Of a DNA stretch of 64,000 bases, positions 1 to 11,989 are shown piece after piece. The translations under genes and the position numbers were made by a program. Every line of letters starts with the position of its first letter. The first letter of the stretch is position 1. Origin of the DNA: Fulvia fulva (Eukaryota > Ascomycota > Dothideomycetes > Mycosphaerellales > Mycosphaerellaceae); NCBI RefSeq assembly GCF_020509005.1, contig NC_063017.1:744001-808000 (forward strand). The letters are read 5' to 3'. The notes below the pieces were generated by a model that saw nothing but the letters and a program-made list of their open reading frames with translations, made no database searches and was not told where the DNA came from.

Positions 1-328
1 TAGTAGCGTAAGAAAAGGCCCGCTAGGCTAGGGTAACAACTCCGGCGAGGTACTCTATACTAACGCTCGGTAATTCCTAGTATAGAGGATTCGAGGCCGT
101 AAAGAGGAAACGGATAGACGAAGCGACACAAAATATATATTAGAGTACTTATATACCGCCGGGACACCTAAGGGGGCTATAGAGGGCGGCAAATAAAGCT
201 AGATAGATACGAATCCTCGGGTACCCCCTAACGACCGAACGCTAACTAACCTAATAGGATAGCGCAATAAACAAAGGAGCTATATAGCTAACGAGCATCC
301 TAATAGAACTTATCCTAGCTAGTCCGTA
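1..328 (+). pseudogene. LINE C ORF1, C-terminal remnant
   Basis: The frame running into ORF2 reads as a polar, Arg/Lys-rich tail with several TAG or TAA breaks, as expected for the end of a gag-like ORF1. No zinc knuckle lies within the visible part. Assignment rests mainly on its place just upstream of ORF2. Confidence 0.45.
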
Positions 329-3300
329 ATGCTAATATAAGCCAACCTTACTATTATATAGTATAACGTTAATAAAAGTAAGGATAAGGTTTAACTCTAC
401 TTCCTCTAGGAACTCGACGACTAAAGGTATTATATTGTAGCGATATAAGAGCTATAGCTAAACCTATATACTCGAAGACCTACTATCTATACCGACCTAC
501 GGTACTATATAGCTATTAAGGGAGGTATAGGCTATACCCTAAGGACATATATATACGTTAGTAAAGTATTACGTACGGACGCCTAGAAGGTAATCTCGTA
601 CCCGTAAGGGAGTTAAGGAGACATTACGACTATCTAAATCACTACGAGTCAAGGACCTATCTAGATATATAACGTCTATAACCCTCCTCCTTAGGGAAGA
701 ACGAGTAGAGACCTCGGCACGCTAGTATAACTTGACTAGGTATTCGACTAAGGAGACATAAACTATATCCTCCTAGGCGACTTTAACCTCTACTACCTAA
801 CGTAGGGGCTAGAATTCACCCCCCCTTACGTATATCTAGGTAGTAAGCTCCTAGAGATCACGGAAAGTAGGGATATAGAGCTCGTAACCCTAAAGGGTAT
901 AGAGACGTAGAAGGTAAGAACAAGCGCGAGTACTATCGACCTATACTTTCTATCGAGGGACGTAGTAATAAGGCTAGTAGAGTATAGACCTAACCTTGCC
1001 CTAGAGGTAGGGTTAGACTATATCCCTATCTAGATAACAATAGCGACGGGGATAGAAGAGGAGCTTCGGGGTGAAAAGCGCCTTAACTAGAAAAAAGCTC
1101 CCTAGGAGGAGATCCGGAATCTACTTAAATAGTACCTAAATAATACTAGTATCGGGGAGACGGAAGCCGAGCTTAATAGTACGGTAGAACAGATAACAAC
1201 GACGATATAGTAGGCGGCCGAGGAACATATACTAGAACTAAGGCCCTCGAAGTACTAGAAGCCCTTCTAGACCCTAGAGTGCTTAGCTAAAGTTAAGGAT
1301 ATAAGGAGGGTAAGGCGAAAATAGACGAAGGAGCAAAGCTAAGAAGCGTAGAACGAGTACTAGGAAGCAAGTTAGGCAAAGAAGGCCTAAATACGACGAG
1401 ATAAGCGACAAGACTAGAGGGTAACTATAGGTCTTATAATAGAGAACCCGGAGTAGATATAGCGGCTTATAAAGTAGGTAAGGGCCGGAGACGGGGACAG
1501 GATACTACATTTCCCCCTAATCTAGAATACAATAGGCATAATATAGATAACGCCGGAAGGGAAGGCGAAGGCGTTCGCCGACTACTTCTTTACGATATAG
1601 TTAACGGCCGACCTAACGGATATAGAGGGAACGATCTATCCGGAGCTACTCGATATATACTAGATAGTAGGCGAGGAGGAGATAAAGGAGATTATAGGAA
1701 AGCTACAGGGCCGTAAGGCCCCGGACCCGACGGAATCCTAAACCTTATCCTTAAAGAATATAAAGAAGAAGTCGCCCTATACCTCGCCGAACTATTTACG
1801 GCTTGCCTACGTAAGGGGTACTACCTACGGCTATTTAGGCGGTCCCTTATAGTCGTCCTTAAGAAGCTATAGAAGGAAGACTATTTAAAGCTAAAGTCCT
1901 ATAGGCCGATCGTACTCCTAAATATAATTAGAAAGATACTAGAGAAGGTCGTAGTAAGAAGAATTATATAGCTCGTCGAGGACAACAACCTACTCCTAGA
2001 GACATAGATAGGTAGTAGGAGCAAACAATCTACCCTAACGGCTATAGAGCTTATTACCGAACAGATTTATACTCTCTAGTACTATAGACGGAACAGGGTT
2101 ATATTACTATTATCTCTCGATATCTTAGGGGCATTCGATAACGTCTCCTATAAGTAACTCCTCTATATCCTACGGTAAAAAGGAATCCCGCGGTAGGTAA
2201 CAAGTTTCGTAAACTTCTTCCTTAAGGAGAGAATAACGTAGATTGTCCTTAGGAAGCGTAAGGAGGGCAACCTTATATATATAGAATACGGGATCCCCTA
2301 GGGCTTAATACTATCCCCGATCCTCTTCTTAATCTTTATAGCGGACCTAATCCTACTACTCACCTCACTATAAACGTCGGCCTCGGGGTTCGTCGACGAT
2401 ACGAATATCCTAGCCTAGTTAACGACGACCGAAGAAAACTACCGGCTACTTATAGAAAGACACGAGGTATACGAGGAATAGGTACGACGACACAGCGCCC
2501 GTTTCGCTCCGGAAAAGTACTAGCTTATCTACTTTAGTAAGGCAAGAACCTACTATAATATATAAGTAACGGTAACTATCTAGAGTTACGTAACGAAGCC
2601 CTCTCCCGAATTACGAGTCCTAGGAATCTAGCTAGACCCTAAGCTTAGCTAGAACCCCTAGATTAGAATAGCCTAGAATAGAGCCTAGGTTAATAAGGCT
2701 ATAATAACTAGACTTATAACGTTAATATAGGGAGCTACGTTTAATAAGGTAAGGATTATATATAAGACGATCGTAAAACTAGTAATACTCTACGGGGCCT
2801 AGATATAGGGGATAGGAGGAGTAGGTAAACCGATCCCGAAGCGGATAGAGGGACCCCTAAACCGGACGTAGGCCGCGAACCTTAGACGGATACTAGGAGC
2901 CTATAAGATAACGCTAACGAGAGTAGCGGAGGTAGAGATAGGGTCCCCCCCGATTAAACATTATATTAAGGGAATGAGGATCTAATACGCTAGGAAGACG
3001 GCGGATTATTTAGTATAATAAGCTATTCGGGACTCTATAGAGAAGATCGTTACGAGGTACGACCGACTACCTAGCCTTAGGGTACGTTAAAGCTAAAAGT
3101 AAGACGACCTATATACGTTTAAAGTCGTTAAGCGAACCTAGGAGTAGCTAGAGAGGAAGGAGGAGGAGGAAAAGGCACGGAGGAAAAAGGGTAATAAGGT
3201 AAAGACGTAAAGCCTCGTAGAGTAGGTAGTAGGCTACCTTTAGGAATAGGAATAGAAAGAGAATCCCCTACTAAATCGAGGACCCCTAGCCTTACGCCCC

Positions 3301-3680
3301 TTCTAGAGACATAACTACCTACTCTACCGTGACCTAATAAGGGCCGAAGTAAGTATCGCAATATAGATTAGGTCCGAATATATCGGGTTAAGGGCCTACC
3401 TATATAGAAGGAAAGTCCCGGAAGTATATAGCCTAGTATACTAGTATAACTACCCGTTATAGAACCCGGAGTATATAATACTACGGTGCCCGTAATAGGT
3501 AGAAGGACGAGGCTAGTAGAGAGCTAAGGTTGTAAGACGCGACTACTAGTTAATCGTAACGGATAAGCGAGACGTAAGACGGATAGTATAGTAGATACTA
3601 TAGTAGGGCTTTCTTAAACAGTTTGCGCTAGCTAGCGAGACGGAGGAGTAGATAGAGAAGAGGCGGGAGGTCAAGGGGGT
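329..3680 (+). pseudogene. LINE C ORF2, endonuclease/reverse transcriptase relic
   Basis: Translation from the ATG at 329, passing through stops, gives an APE-type endonuclease: QYNVNKSKDK at the start, GDFNLYYL near 775-800, and a TIDLYF block near 930. The reverse transcriptase follows, with a KAPDP block near 1715, YRPI near 1900, SLDILGAFDNVS near 2115 and GFVDDTNILA at about 2385-2415. A degraded Cys/His block near 3430-3490 matches the place of the zinc-finger-like C-terminus in LINE A. The frame holds dozens of TAG and TAA codons, and there is an apparent one-base shift around 1720 in the KAPGPDGIP region. The original enzyme would nick the target and copy the element RNA in the nucleus. 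It is not functional now. Confidence 0.85.
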
Positions 3681-3895
3681 GTAGATAGGATAGTTATTAG
3701 GGTAGGCCTATAACACTAGTATACCCTTAATAAGGAAAATACAAAAGAAGGTAAGGTTAAGAACGTATAGGAGAGGAGAGGGGGTTTTCACTCTATAATA
3801 CGAGTTTCCCCTTTATAACTAGAAGTAGGTAGTATAGCTATATAGGCTAACAGGCTCTATAATAGTATAATGAACAATATATATATATAATGTCG

Positions 3896-4760
3896 TAGTA
3901 TATAGGCGGGAGCTTCTCTTTAGGGTTATAGTTAAACTGCTTATTTAAGAACTGATCTAGGTCATTAGCTACTATCGCGCTTAGTTTAAGGCTATTATTG
4001 TTATTGTCGTTATTCTCGCGCCCCGTAGGTATAATATAGAAGTACTCGGCCCTAGGCCGGTACGCGGATATCTCCTATACGCGCTACGAGACTTCCTAGT
4101 AATCCACTTCTTTATACACCTCTAGAGTAGACACATTTAGCTCCGCCCCTCCGGCTATAAATCCTACTAATTCGCTAGTAAAGGGCTTTAGTCTAAATTT
4201 CGTTTACTAGGTTCTACTAATATAGTTTAGAGATTATACTATTGTCGATGTCTTATTATATAGATAGTGACCGAAGTAGTAGTTAGATCTAAACGCTACC
4301 TCGCTAGTTTCCTAGAAGACGTTCGGGTTATACGCGGAGAGCTACGGTAGTCTAAAGACTATGTCGTATTTCAGGTCGGTAATATAGTATAGTATTTGCT
4401 CGTAATAACCGCCGATAACTACGTCTATAAGGGCTATATATATAATCTAACGCGCTGTAGCCGATCTACCTCCTAGTATTAATCGTCTATTCTTCGTTAA
4501 AGAGATTAAGGGGGTTATATATTTACGTATAAATTTCTAATTAGGAAAGAGAGAGGTAGAGGTAAAATCTATAAGGCCGCGAGCCTTTTTATATTATATT
4601 ATAACGGGTAATACTAGATAAGGGTATATAGCTAGTTATTGTTTATCTAGTATATATACTAATATCTTAAGCTCCTTACTATAGTCCGTCTCTTATATTC
4701 TATATCTCTTAATCTTATGCTCTTTCTATCTTAGAAAGTTCGGTTACTAACTACTATCTA
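3896..4760 (-). pseudogene. Gypsy H protease domain and start of reverse transcriptase region
   Basis: The minus-strand translation, ignoring stops, contains ALIDVVIGGYYEQILYYI, then YDIVFRLPWLSAYNPNVF. This matches the retropepsin region of fungal Ty3/gypsy pol proteins, which usually reads ALIDSGA... then YDIILGxPWLxxHNP. The catalytic DSG is not readable, because mutation or a small rearrangement has changed it. Downstream, near 3900-3960, FNYNPKEKLPP resembles the linker just before the reverse transcriptase. The sequence ends abruptly at the LINE C tail. A polyprotein relic with no function now. Confidence 0.6.
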
Positions 4761-5722
4761 CTACGCTTAGGTAGCGGTCGTACTATTTCCCTATTACTAT
4801 AGGTCGGTAGTAAGGGAGCTAAGGTTCGGGTTAGCGTTCGCGTTATTTCGTAGGCGTAGAGGGCGGTAGTCGCCGTCGTGACTATATATCGGGTATTCGG
4901 GGTTTATTAATACGTACGAGCCTATATAGTAGCGGTAGTACTTACCCTACTTCTTAAGGGCCTCCCGCTACTTACGGTTTAATAAAGGTAGGTTCTATAA
5001 GTAAACCGGTAGGTCCTCCTTCTTCTTCGTACCTACGTATTATAGTAGTCGCTAGACGGTTATAGCGGTCGTACTAGTAGCTACGGCGCCTACGGCATTA
5101 CTACCGCCCTATACGCCGTTATTGTTCGAATTAGGGTTACTACGTAGGCGCTCCTTCTAGGGATATAGTCGGTCGGTCTCGTAGAAGCTCTTATCTAATA
5201 CCGTATATTCCTTAATAAAATCCTATATATCGTATAAGCGTCTATCTACTTCCCTATCGCCAAAAGTCTTAATAAAGTACTTACGGCTTAGGCGGTTACG
5301 AAATAGTATTAGCTTAGTCTCGTCGGTCTACTCTATCTAAGTACGTAGCTTCGAGTAGTAAGCGTAGAAGGTAATAAAGGTCTCGCCCTACTCCTACTTA
5401 TAGGTAGCGATATTAACTATAGCCTTAGTTCCTTCGTTACGGGTACCGTACTAGCGCGTTATCTAATCTAGTAGTTCTTTACTAGTCTTAAACTCGTTAA
5501 ATAATTATTGTCTAGGCACGGGGATCCTCGGCTTAATACTTCTCTAAGGGTTACCCTATGTCTATCTATACATAAAACGTAGGCCGTCTACCTCGGAGCG
5601 GAAAGTGTTTATAGTTAGCTTAAGAAGCACGCTACTATACTAACTATCGAATTTAGGGTCGTTATCGTTCTTAAGGTACTTTAGGTTAGGCACGCCCCTA
5701 CTAACCTCGATACCGCGTATAA
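4760..5722 (-). pseudogene. Gypsy H gag, downstream half
   Basis: The minus-strand frame reads through TAG and TAA codons as a retrotransposon gag domain: DPKFDS near 5650, GETFITFYAYY near 5380, TDETKLILFRNRLS near 5310, and KTFGD near 5265. A degraded Cys-rich block near 4870-4930, with Tyr where Cys is expected, is probably the CCHC zinc knuckle. The frame is continuous with the segment at 10695-11960 once LINE B1 and one copy of its TSD are removed, so this is one gene split by an insertion. Confidence 0.65.
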
Positions 5723-5737
5723 GAGTACGGTTAATAG
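5723..5737. repeat. Target-site duplication of LINE B1, left copy
   Basis: GAGTACGGTTAATAG here is repeated exactly at 10680-10694 on the other side of LINE B1. A 15-bp duplication is typical of endonuclease-primed LINE insertion. It shows that B1 is an authentic, unrearranged insertion, unlike the other full-length LINE B copies in the window. Confidence 0.9.
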
Positions 5738-5910
5738 ATAGATAGATTTGTCATTCCCCTGTTCTAGGACCCTATCCGGCCTATGCAGGTATATATCTAT
5801 TGTTATGTACAAAGGGAAACCCGAATAGGTGAAAACCCTTCCCGCCCCCGACTACTCCTTGTCTAGATTAGCTTTCCCTCTGAACGTACGTAGTCCATGT
5901 CACTACCCCG

Positions 5911-8900
5911 TTAGCCCCCGCTCCTAGCCGGTCTCGTCGCGCTGCGTCGTGTCCTCTCTTCCTGCACTGCTCCTACTAGGCGGTACTGTTCTAGCCAGCC
6001 CTTCTCTAGTATCCAGTTCGTAATGCGCCGTAGGTCTTCAGCGTTGTTAAGAAGTGCCCCAATCGTCCGGTTCCTCGCCTTTGCCATCCACTCCCCCCTT
6101 CCTAGCGACCACCTCGGACAGACGAGGAGTGCGTGCCGTACGTTCTGGGAGCGATAGCCGCAGGGGCAGCTAGTATTCGTGTATCCTGGGACCTTCCTCC
6201 ATGATAGGTACCCCTGGAGGCCGATGTGTTCGCTTCGCAGTTGGGTTGCTATGCTACTCTGTGCCCTCGTAAGGCGGTAGTAGATGAGCTTCGGGGGGTG
6301 CTTGACCGCGGATTTTGTAGCTGACCATTCCTTAGGTTGTCCCGCTGGCTGAGGGCGTCCACTATGCCCTACAACCTGGTTGTTCCACCTCTCTTTCCAT
6401 AGTTGCTCTACAAACGATTTCTCACCTTCCCATTGTGTTGCTAGCTGTTCGTCCCTTGCCCGGTAGTTCGGCTCGTTTCCGGGTCGAATGCCCTTATGCG
6501 CTGGTACTGATTCGCGGGCCCTTGCGACTGCACTGGCGATGACCTTCTATACTGGGTACTGTGCCGACTTGCCTAAGTAGGAGGTCCGTAGTCCCTGGAT
6601 GTATAGGTCGATCGGCGGTATAGCGGTCTCGTGCTCAAGCATCCTCGTTAGTGTCGACTTATATGCCCCGGTGACCTTCCTTAGGCATTGGTTTTGGATC
6701 TTCGCTAGCGGCGCGACGAGTCCCTTCGATGGGCAGGCCCTCTCGCCTAAGGACCACACTTGGCTGCCATAGGTAAGGACTGGCCGTACAATAGCCGTAT
6801 GTAGAAGTCGTGACTGCCGGAAGTCCGCCCCCTATATGGACGCAGTGAGCCTCTGGCATGATGCCATATTCTGTTCAGCTTTCCGTAATATTGCCTGTAC
6901 GTGCTTCCTCTACCGTAGCGCCGGGTCCACCTATAGTCCGAGGATCCTGAGCTGATTTGCCGGGTTAGTCGTGTGCCCCTGTATCTGGATAGAAGCTTGC
7001 ATATTGTGGAACCGTGGCCGGCGCGTAAAGTGTATCAGATTGTACTTTTCTGGGGCAAACCGAGCCCCGTGCCTCCTAGCCTAGTCCTCGCAGATCTTGT
7101 GCTTCTCTTCTAGTAGCCTACAGTTCTCCTTAGTCGAGGAAGACCACGCTAGGATATTTGTGTCGTCTACGAAGCCGCTCGCAGCGGTGTTCTGGGATTC
7201 TAGGGCTGGGAGCAGCGTCGCCATAAAGAAGAGGAACAGAATAGGTGCTAGCGTTGAGCCTTGCGGGATTCCAGTGTGGACTGCTTGAAATGGGCTTCTA
7301 TACTGGCCGACCAGGATCGACGTACTGCGGTTTTGGAGGTAGGACCGTACGAAGTTGACAAGCCACTTAGGGAGTCCTTTCGACCTTAGGATATAGAGAA
7401 GCCGCGGGTGTGACACGTAGTCGAAGGCTCCCGATATGTCTAGGCTAAGTAAGGAAGCCACCTTGTCCCTATTCTTATACCAGATGGCTTTTACCTAAGA
7501 GGTGATAAGTTCCATCGCGGATAGCGTCGATCGCTATGGGCGCGCACCCATCTGGGTGTCCGGGAGTAGGGAGTGTTCCTCTGCCGCCTCGGAGAGTCTC
7601 GTTGTAACCAGCTTCTCAAGCGCCTTCCCAAGAGTATTAAGGAGCGCAATTGGGCGGTACGACTTCACCTGCGTATAGTCTTCCTTCTGCGGCTTGCGTA
7701 GGACCACTGTCGTCGATTGTTTAAAAGCTATCGGGTGGTATCCGGTCTGTAGGCAGGCGTTGAAGATCGCTGCAACTGCTAGGGCTAGTTGATCTCTACA
7801 CTTCTTTAGTAGCTCGTTTGGGATCCCATCCGGCCCCGGGGCTTTCTTCGCCGGCAACTTCCTCAGCACAGCGGTAACTTCTCCCTCGGACACCTCCTGT
7901 TGGACCGCGATGCTAGGGGCTAGGGGAGTAGAGCTGTTTATGTCGCTTAGATTAGCCTCGACTGGGGGTGGGAAGAACTTGCTAGCCAGTAGACGCGCCT
8001 TGGCCTCGGGGTCGCTAACCGGGCCACTAGGCGATTGTAGCGCTGGGATAGAGAAGGAGGGGCCCTGTGTAGGGTCCTGTCGGGCCCATTTCGCTAGCTT
8101 CCACATCCTCTCTAGCTTGCCGGCGATTTCTTCCACTGTGGCCCTCCAGCCGACTGCTTTCTCCCTCCGTATTATGGCTTTCTTCTGTTGGCATGCCTCC
8201 CTATATACGTTCCAGGCCTCCTCGCTATGGCTGCTCGTCCACACCCGGCGGGCTCTCCTTGCTTCTCTTACTACCGCAGTGCACTCCGGCGTCCAGTATG
8301 GTTTGGACCATGTCGTTGGTTGGGCAAGCGGAACGTGAAGTGAGGTCGCTTTTCTTATTTCGTCTGTCAACCCCTAGACTGCTTCGTCTATCTCGTCTTT
8401 ACTGTTGTATTGCTGCTACGCGATCTGGACTAGCCTCTTGGAGTCATCGAGGTACGCCTAGATGTTGGCCCAGTGGGCCTTTCCCCAGTTTGGCTTAGGG
8501 GTTCTCGCTGGTGTGCGTTGTATCTGTGTCGCAATAGAGGTCCTGACTGGCATGTGGTCTGACGACGCCTCGAGTTCATGTTCGATCCCACAGTAGGTTA
8601 CCGTGTGGTAGTGGCTATCTGAGATCCAGGAGAGGTCGATCGTGCCTTGGAGTCCCCCTCTCTTCCAGGTGCCCAGGTCCTTCGGGGTATTGAGGGCAAT
8701 TGCGTTGCTCGCCATCAAGTCGAGTACTTCGTCGGCTATAGGGTGCGGCTGCATAAGGCTTTCCTAGGAAGGGTGGTGTATGTTGAAGTCTCCTACTACG
8801 ATGTGGCACCCTTGTCTCTTGAGCGCACTGTCTAGGTGTCTGCAGACCCCTAGGTCGCGGCTAGACCTCGAGGCTAGCGGTTGCATGTATAGGTTGTGTA

Positions 8901-9228
8901 TCCAGGTGCTACCCACGTGGAGGGAGGTAATATCGCCCCCGCCTTCTTCGTCTACGTAGTACACTACCTCCCAGTCGGATTCTAGTATGTCCTTGCTGAC
9001 ATAGAAGCACGTGCGGGGTCTGCCGTCGCCTCGTAGGCATGTCGTGTAGCCTAGTGACTTGTAGGTCGTTGGTCTCTTATGGTGCGGGTTAATCCATAGC
9101 TCCTGGATTGCAAGGACGTGGTGGACGCGCGGGTCCGCCTCGTGTAGGAAATGGTTCTGGACTATATCCTTGCTATAGTTGACGTTATACTGGATGATGT
9201 TAAGCGTGTCGAGGCTAGTCATCGGCAT
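5911..9228 (-). pseudogene. LINE B1 ORF2, endonuclease and reverse transcriptase
   Basis: The natural ATG is at 9228, giving MPMTSLDTLNIIQYNVNYSK, and it overlaps the ORF1 stop. An in-frame TTG lies 6 bp upstream. The endonuclease shows QELWINPH, GDFNIHHPS near 8770, and a SSDHMP block near 8550. The reverse transcriptase shows KKAPGPDGIPNELLKK near 7810-7850, YRPIALLNTLGKALEK near 7620, SLDISGAFDYVSHPR near 7420, GIPQGSTLAPILF near 7250 and SGFVDDTNILAWSS near 7150. The C-terminal CPCGY...VRHALLVC block is near 6120-6170. About 1105 codons, interrupted by TAG and TAA at Trp or Gln sites. No RNase H domain is seen. Confidence 0.9.
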
Positions 9229-10492
9229 CGACAATCATTTCCTCTGTATCGTCCTGTGTCCTACTGCCCTGTGCGTCCTGGTCTACGCCTATCGGCTGTG
9301 TACTAAAGGGGAGCCGGGCCTGGTTAGATTCCCTCGCCGCAGCTAGCAGAGCACGTGGCCTCCCGTACGCCCTAGGCTACGCATCCTTTACATCGTTCTC
9401 GGCCCTAGGGCGCTTGTGCCCGACCGCCGCTAGTTGGTTCCGGTGTGGGCTAGCCTCACGGTCGCCGTAGAATCTTGGGGCGACGGTTCTGTTTGTGATT
9501 GCCTTGTTTTTCGCTAGTTTCCGCTATAGGCATTCCGCACTATACGATAGGTGGTGCCCCGGACAGTTCGCGCACCGTCTCGTAGTCGATGTACAGTCCC
9601 TAGACATATGGTCTCCTACACAGTTCGAGCAGGCCTGCTTGTTTGTGTACGTGTAGGTTTGGTGTCCATACTGTTGGCATTTGAAGCATTGGAGGACACG
9701 AAAGGATGAGGAGTGCTTTTCTACTGTCTTGAGGCTGTATTGCCAGACCAGGCCTTGTTCTATCGCTAGATCCGCCGCTTTCGCGTCTTGTAGCTATACT
9801 ATTAGCGCCGAGGCCTTCTTGCCTTCTGGCCATTTCCTATGGAGCCAAGTCGCCTTCTGGATTGGAGAGTTAAGAGTGACCGGGTTGTCCTCTTAGAGAG
9901 CGCGTAGGTGACCCTGGTTGGTTGGGTCAAACTCCTTAGGCATGTCGTGGACTAGGATCGTGAATTGTTTCGTTGAGACCTTCGCTGATGCCGCAACCTT
10001 AGATGCCCACTGTGGCTGTGCCTCTAGGTGCCTCCTAGCAGTAGCAGAGCTAGTATAGATCTGTAGAGTGCCGTTAGACTGTTGGTTCACTACGACCACC
10101 CCTGGTTAGTTAATTCGTTAGGCGAGCTCCTTGTTCGATAGCTTCGCAACTTCGGCCTGGTCTTCCTTTGCTGCAATGCGGATCGTAACTGCATCGTGCG
10201 TTGGGCGGGGGCCTGGTATCGATGCCGCGACCGATGCCCAGCTATAGGGGTGTTGATTCCGGGTGGCCTTACTAATCGCCTAGGACGTCGTCCTCATTTC
10301 TTGTTGCCCTCGGTGATACGACAGTACAAGCGCCGTGCGTAGCTGAGTGATCATTACCTGTAGAGACCGGTAAGGGAGCTGATCGTTAGTTTCTATGCTT
10401 TTTGCGTCCTCTATAAGTTGCTGCCAGTTGTCTTAGGGGGGCTTCGCCTGTAGGGCCGTAGGCGCCGTTAGTACCGTAGCCTGGGCTGCCAT
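9215..10492 (-). pseudogene. LINE B1 ORF1, gag-like zinc-knuckle protein
   Basis: Translation from the ATG at 10492 gives MAAQATVLTAPTAL, about 425 codons ending in TAG at 9215. The C-terminal third carries three Cys/His knuckles: CFKCQQYGH near 9680, CSNCVGDHMSRDC near 9620 and CANCPGHH near 9565. ORF1 proteins of this clade bind the element RNA to form the transposition particle. At least eight in-frame TAG or TAA codons, nearly all explainable by CpA to TpA change on one strand or the other, inactivate it. A 14-bp overlap with ORF2 suggests coupled translation or reinitiation. Confidence 0.88.
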
Positions 10493-10679
10493 TGCCTAGG
10501 AGTTGCCTAATGTAGCTAGGCACCTCCGCGGCGTTTGGAGCTGAAGAAACAGGGTGAAGAGAGCTTCAAGCTGTCCAGATTGAATGGGGTAGAACTCCCT
10601 CAGTCCTAGGGGCAGTGGCCTGCTTTTTATATCGTTGGAATGGCCTTGATAAGAGCTTTCGAATGTGTCGTGTTTTTTC

Positions 10680-10694
10680 GAGTACGGTTAATAG
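10680..10694. repeat. Target-site duplication of LINE B1, right copy
   Basis: An exact 15-bp match to 5723-5737. The first base after the element's 5' end is at 10680, which fixes the 5' terminus of LINE B at 10679. Confidence 0.9.
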
Positions 10695-11960
10695 TAAATA
10701 GGCGTTCTAAAAGTTCGGTTAGGGGAGTCTATATACGGGTGTTACACGCTCGAGAGTTGCGACCGTTATTATTATTAGGTCGTAGACGCTTTCTATTACG
10801 TCCTCGGTCATTATTACTATTACCGTTATTATTATCGTTACTACTACCTCCGCCGCCGCCGCCTCTACTAGTAGCTTTACGATACTTACGTATTAGCTAC
10901 TCGAGTAAAGTCTCGCGCGGAGGTAAGTAGAAGGGTCCGCGACTAGAGCGGCCCCTACCTCTATTCTATATAGTGTCTTTAGTAGCTTAGAGTCGAGTCT
11001 TTAGATCGTTCACCTCCTTCTATAGAGCCTAGTTCTTAGCTTCGGCATCCTATACCTTTTTCTTCTCTTTTTCGGAAATCTCGCTAAATTGCTTATATAG
11101 ATTATTAGCCTCCCTATACTTCTTCTCTATCTCTTATAACTTTACTAGGTTATATTCCTTCTTACTCTTTAGGTCTACGGCTATCTCCTATATTATAGCC
11201 TCCTTGCTTCGTAGCATCTTATAGATACGGTTATACTCGGTATATAGCGTAGTATACTAGGTGTTCTAGAGGTTATTAGCTCGCTCTATTATATCGAGTT
11301 GTCTACCTTTAGTAATCGCTATATTCACTACCTATAGTACGAAGTCGTAGGTAGTCTCCGGGTACTAGGATACGAGGGTCGTAAGTTTGTCTAGTATAAC
11401 ATTCTAGTATTCGGATATAAGAATAGGCTCTACCTCGTCGAGTAATAGGTATACCTCGTCTACGTCGCCGCCTAGGTTCTCTTCGAGCTTAAACTCGAAC
11501 AGTTCTATAAAGTCAATCTTACTACCTTCTTCTCGCTCGAAGGCTTTCTAGTAAGCTTTATCAATTTTCTATTATAGCGCGATACCGGTATCTACTATAA
11601 CCCGCCGGTTATCGTCCTATATCTAACTCTAAGGAAAAGAGGAGAGGTCGGGGAAAAGAGATATTCGCTACTTACCTTTACTCTTAGGCTTTAGTAGCGG
11701 TATTATACCGCCGTTTGTCTATAAAGTTATATTATCTAGGTTCGGGGGAGACGTAACGATACCTATTTCCTAACTATCTACGAGCGCGCGACTACCTACT
11801 AATAATATCGCCGCGTTACGTTCTCTAGGTATTTACGCGCTATACGCCTTACCCTATTCTATATTCTAATACAACTCTACGCGTTCTTCGAGTTCTATAG
11901 TTCTGTCTATTTCTATTGTTACGCGTCCCTTACCTAGATCCGCGATCTAGATAGGGTAGT
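10695..11960 (-). pseudogene. Gypsy H gag, upstream half, with low-complexity and coiled-coil segments
   Basis: The minus-strand frame begins near 11640 with an acidic stretch (IELFEFKLEENLGGDVDEVY), followed by a long heptad-like region (11000-11350, e.g. LYKQFSEISEKEKKK). Then comes a Gly/Ser/Asn/Asp tract (10790-10870, GGGGGGSSNDNN) that leads to the B1 insertion. It continues into the gag domain at 5722. The Gly/Asn tract is simple-sequence coding DNA, and its complement is an array of TTATTA triplets. The segment 11640-11960 is less clear and may be leader. Confidence 0.5.
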
Positions 11961-11989
11961 AGAACAAACTATAAGGGCGCGCGTACTAT

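Larger units (their letters stand above)
1..3895 (+). mobile_element. LINE family C, RIP-degraded Tad/I-like non-LTR retrotransposon, 5' end outside window
   Basis: The element enters from the left edge of the window and ends in an AT-dinucleotide tail near 3870-3895, where gypsy coding sequence resumes. It holds the end of an ORF1, then a full-length ORF2 with endonuclease, reverse transcriptase and a C-terminal zinc-finger-like block. CpA and TpG are almost absent, while TAG and TAA are dense in the coding frame. The tail differs from the TCTA-type tails of LINE A and B, and the protein is clearly diverged from both, so this is a separate family. No target-site duplication can be checked because the 5' end is missing. 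Confidence 0.85.
5738..10679 (-). mobile_element. LINE B1, Tad/I-like non-LTR retrotransposon, moderately RIPed, full length
   Basis: This is a complete 4.9-kb element on the minus strand: 5' UTR of about 190 bp, ORF1, a 14-bp overlap with ORF2, a short 3' UTR and a TAGA/TCTA tetranucleotide tail. Exact 15-bp TSDs flank it. It is the least mutated LINE B in the window: many CpA and TpG sites survive, and ORF2 keeps open stretches of up to 278 codons. The same family recurs at 22627-27577, 36971-41916, 50309-55266 and 62582-63853. It sits inside the gag gene of gypsy H. Confidence 0.92.

Noticed and set aside
3128..3361. Minus-strand 77-codon frame within LINE C
   Set aside because: Shadow of the ORF2 C-terminal region on the plus strand; Pro/Ser/Leu-rich composition typical of antisense of Arg/Glu-rich coding sequence.
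7910..8498. Plus-strand open frames of 100-142 codons over LINE B1
   Set aside because: Antisense shadows of the ORF2 endonuclease-RT linker; the minus frame carries the recognisable domains.
10640..10930. Plus-strand 96-codon Leu/Pro-rich frame
   Set aside because: It spans the LINE B1 5' end, the TSD and antisense gag; the Leu runs are the complement of an Asn/Asp/Gly repeat.
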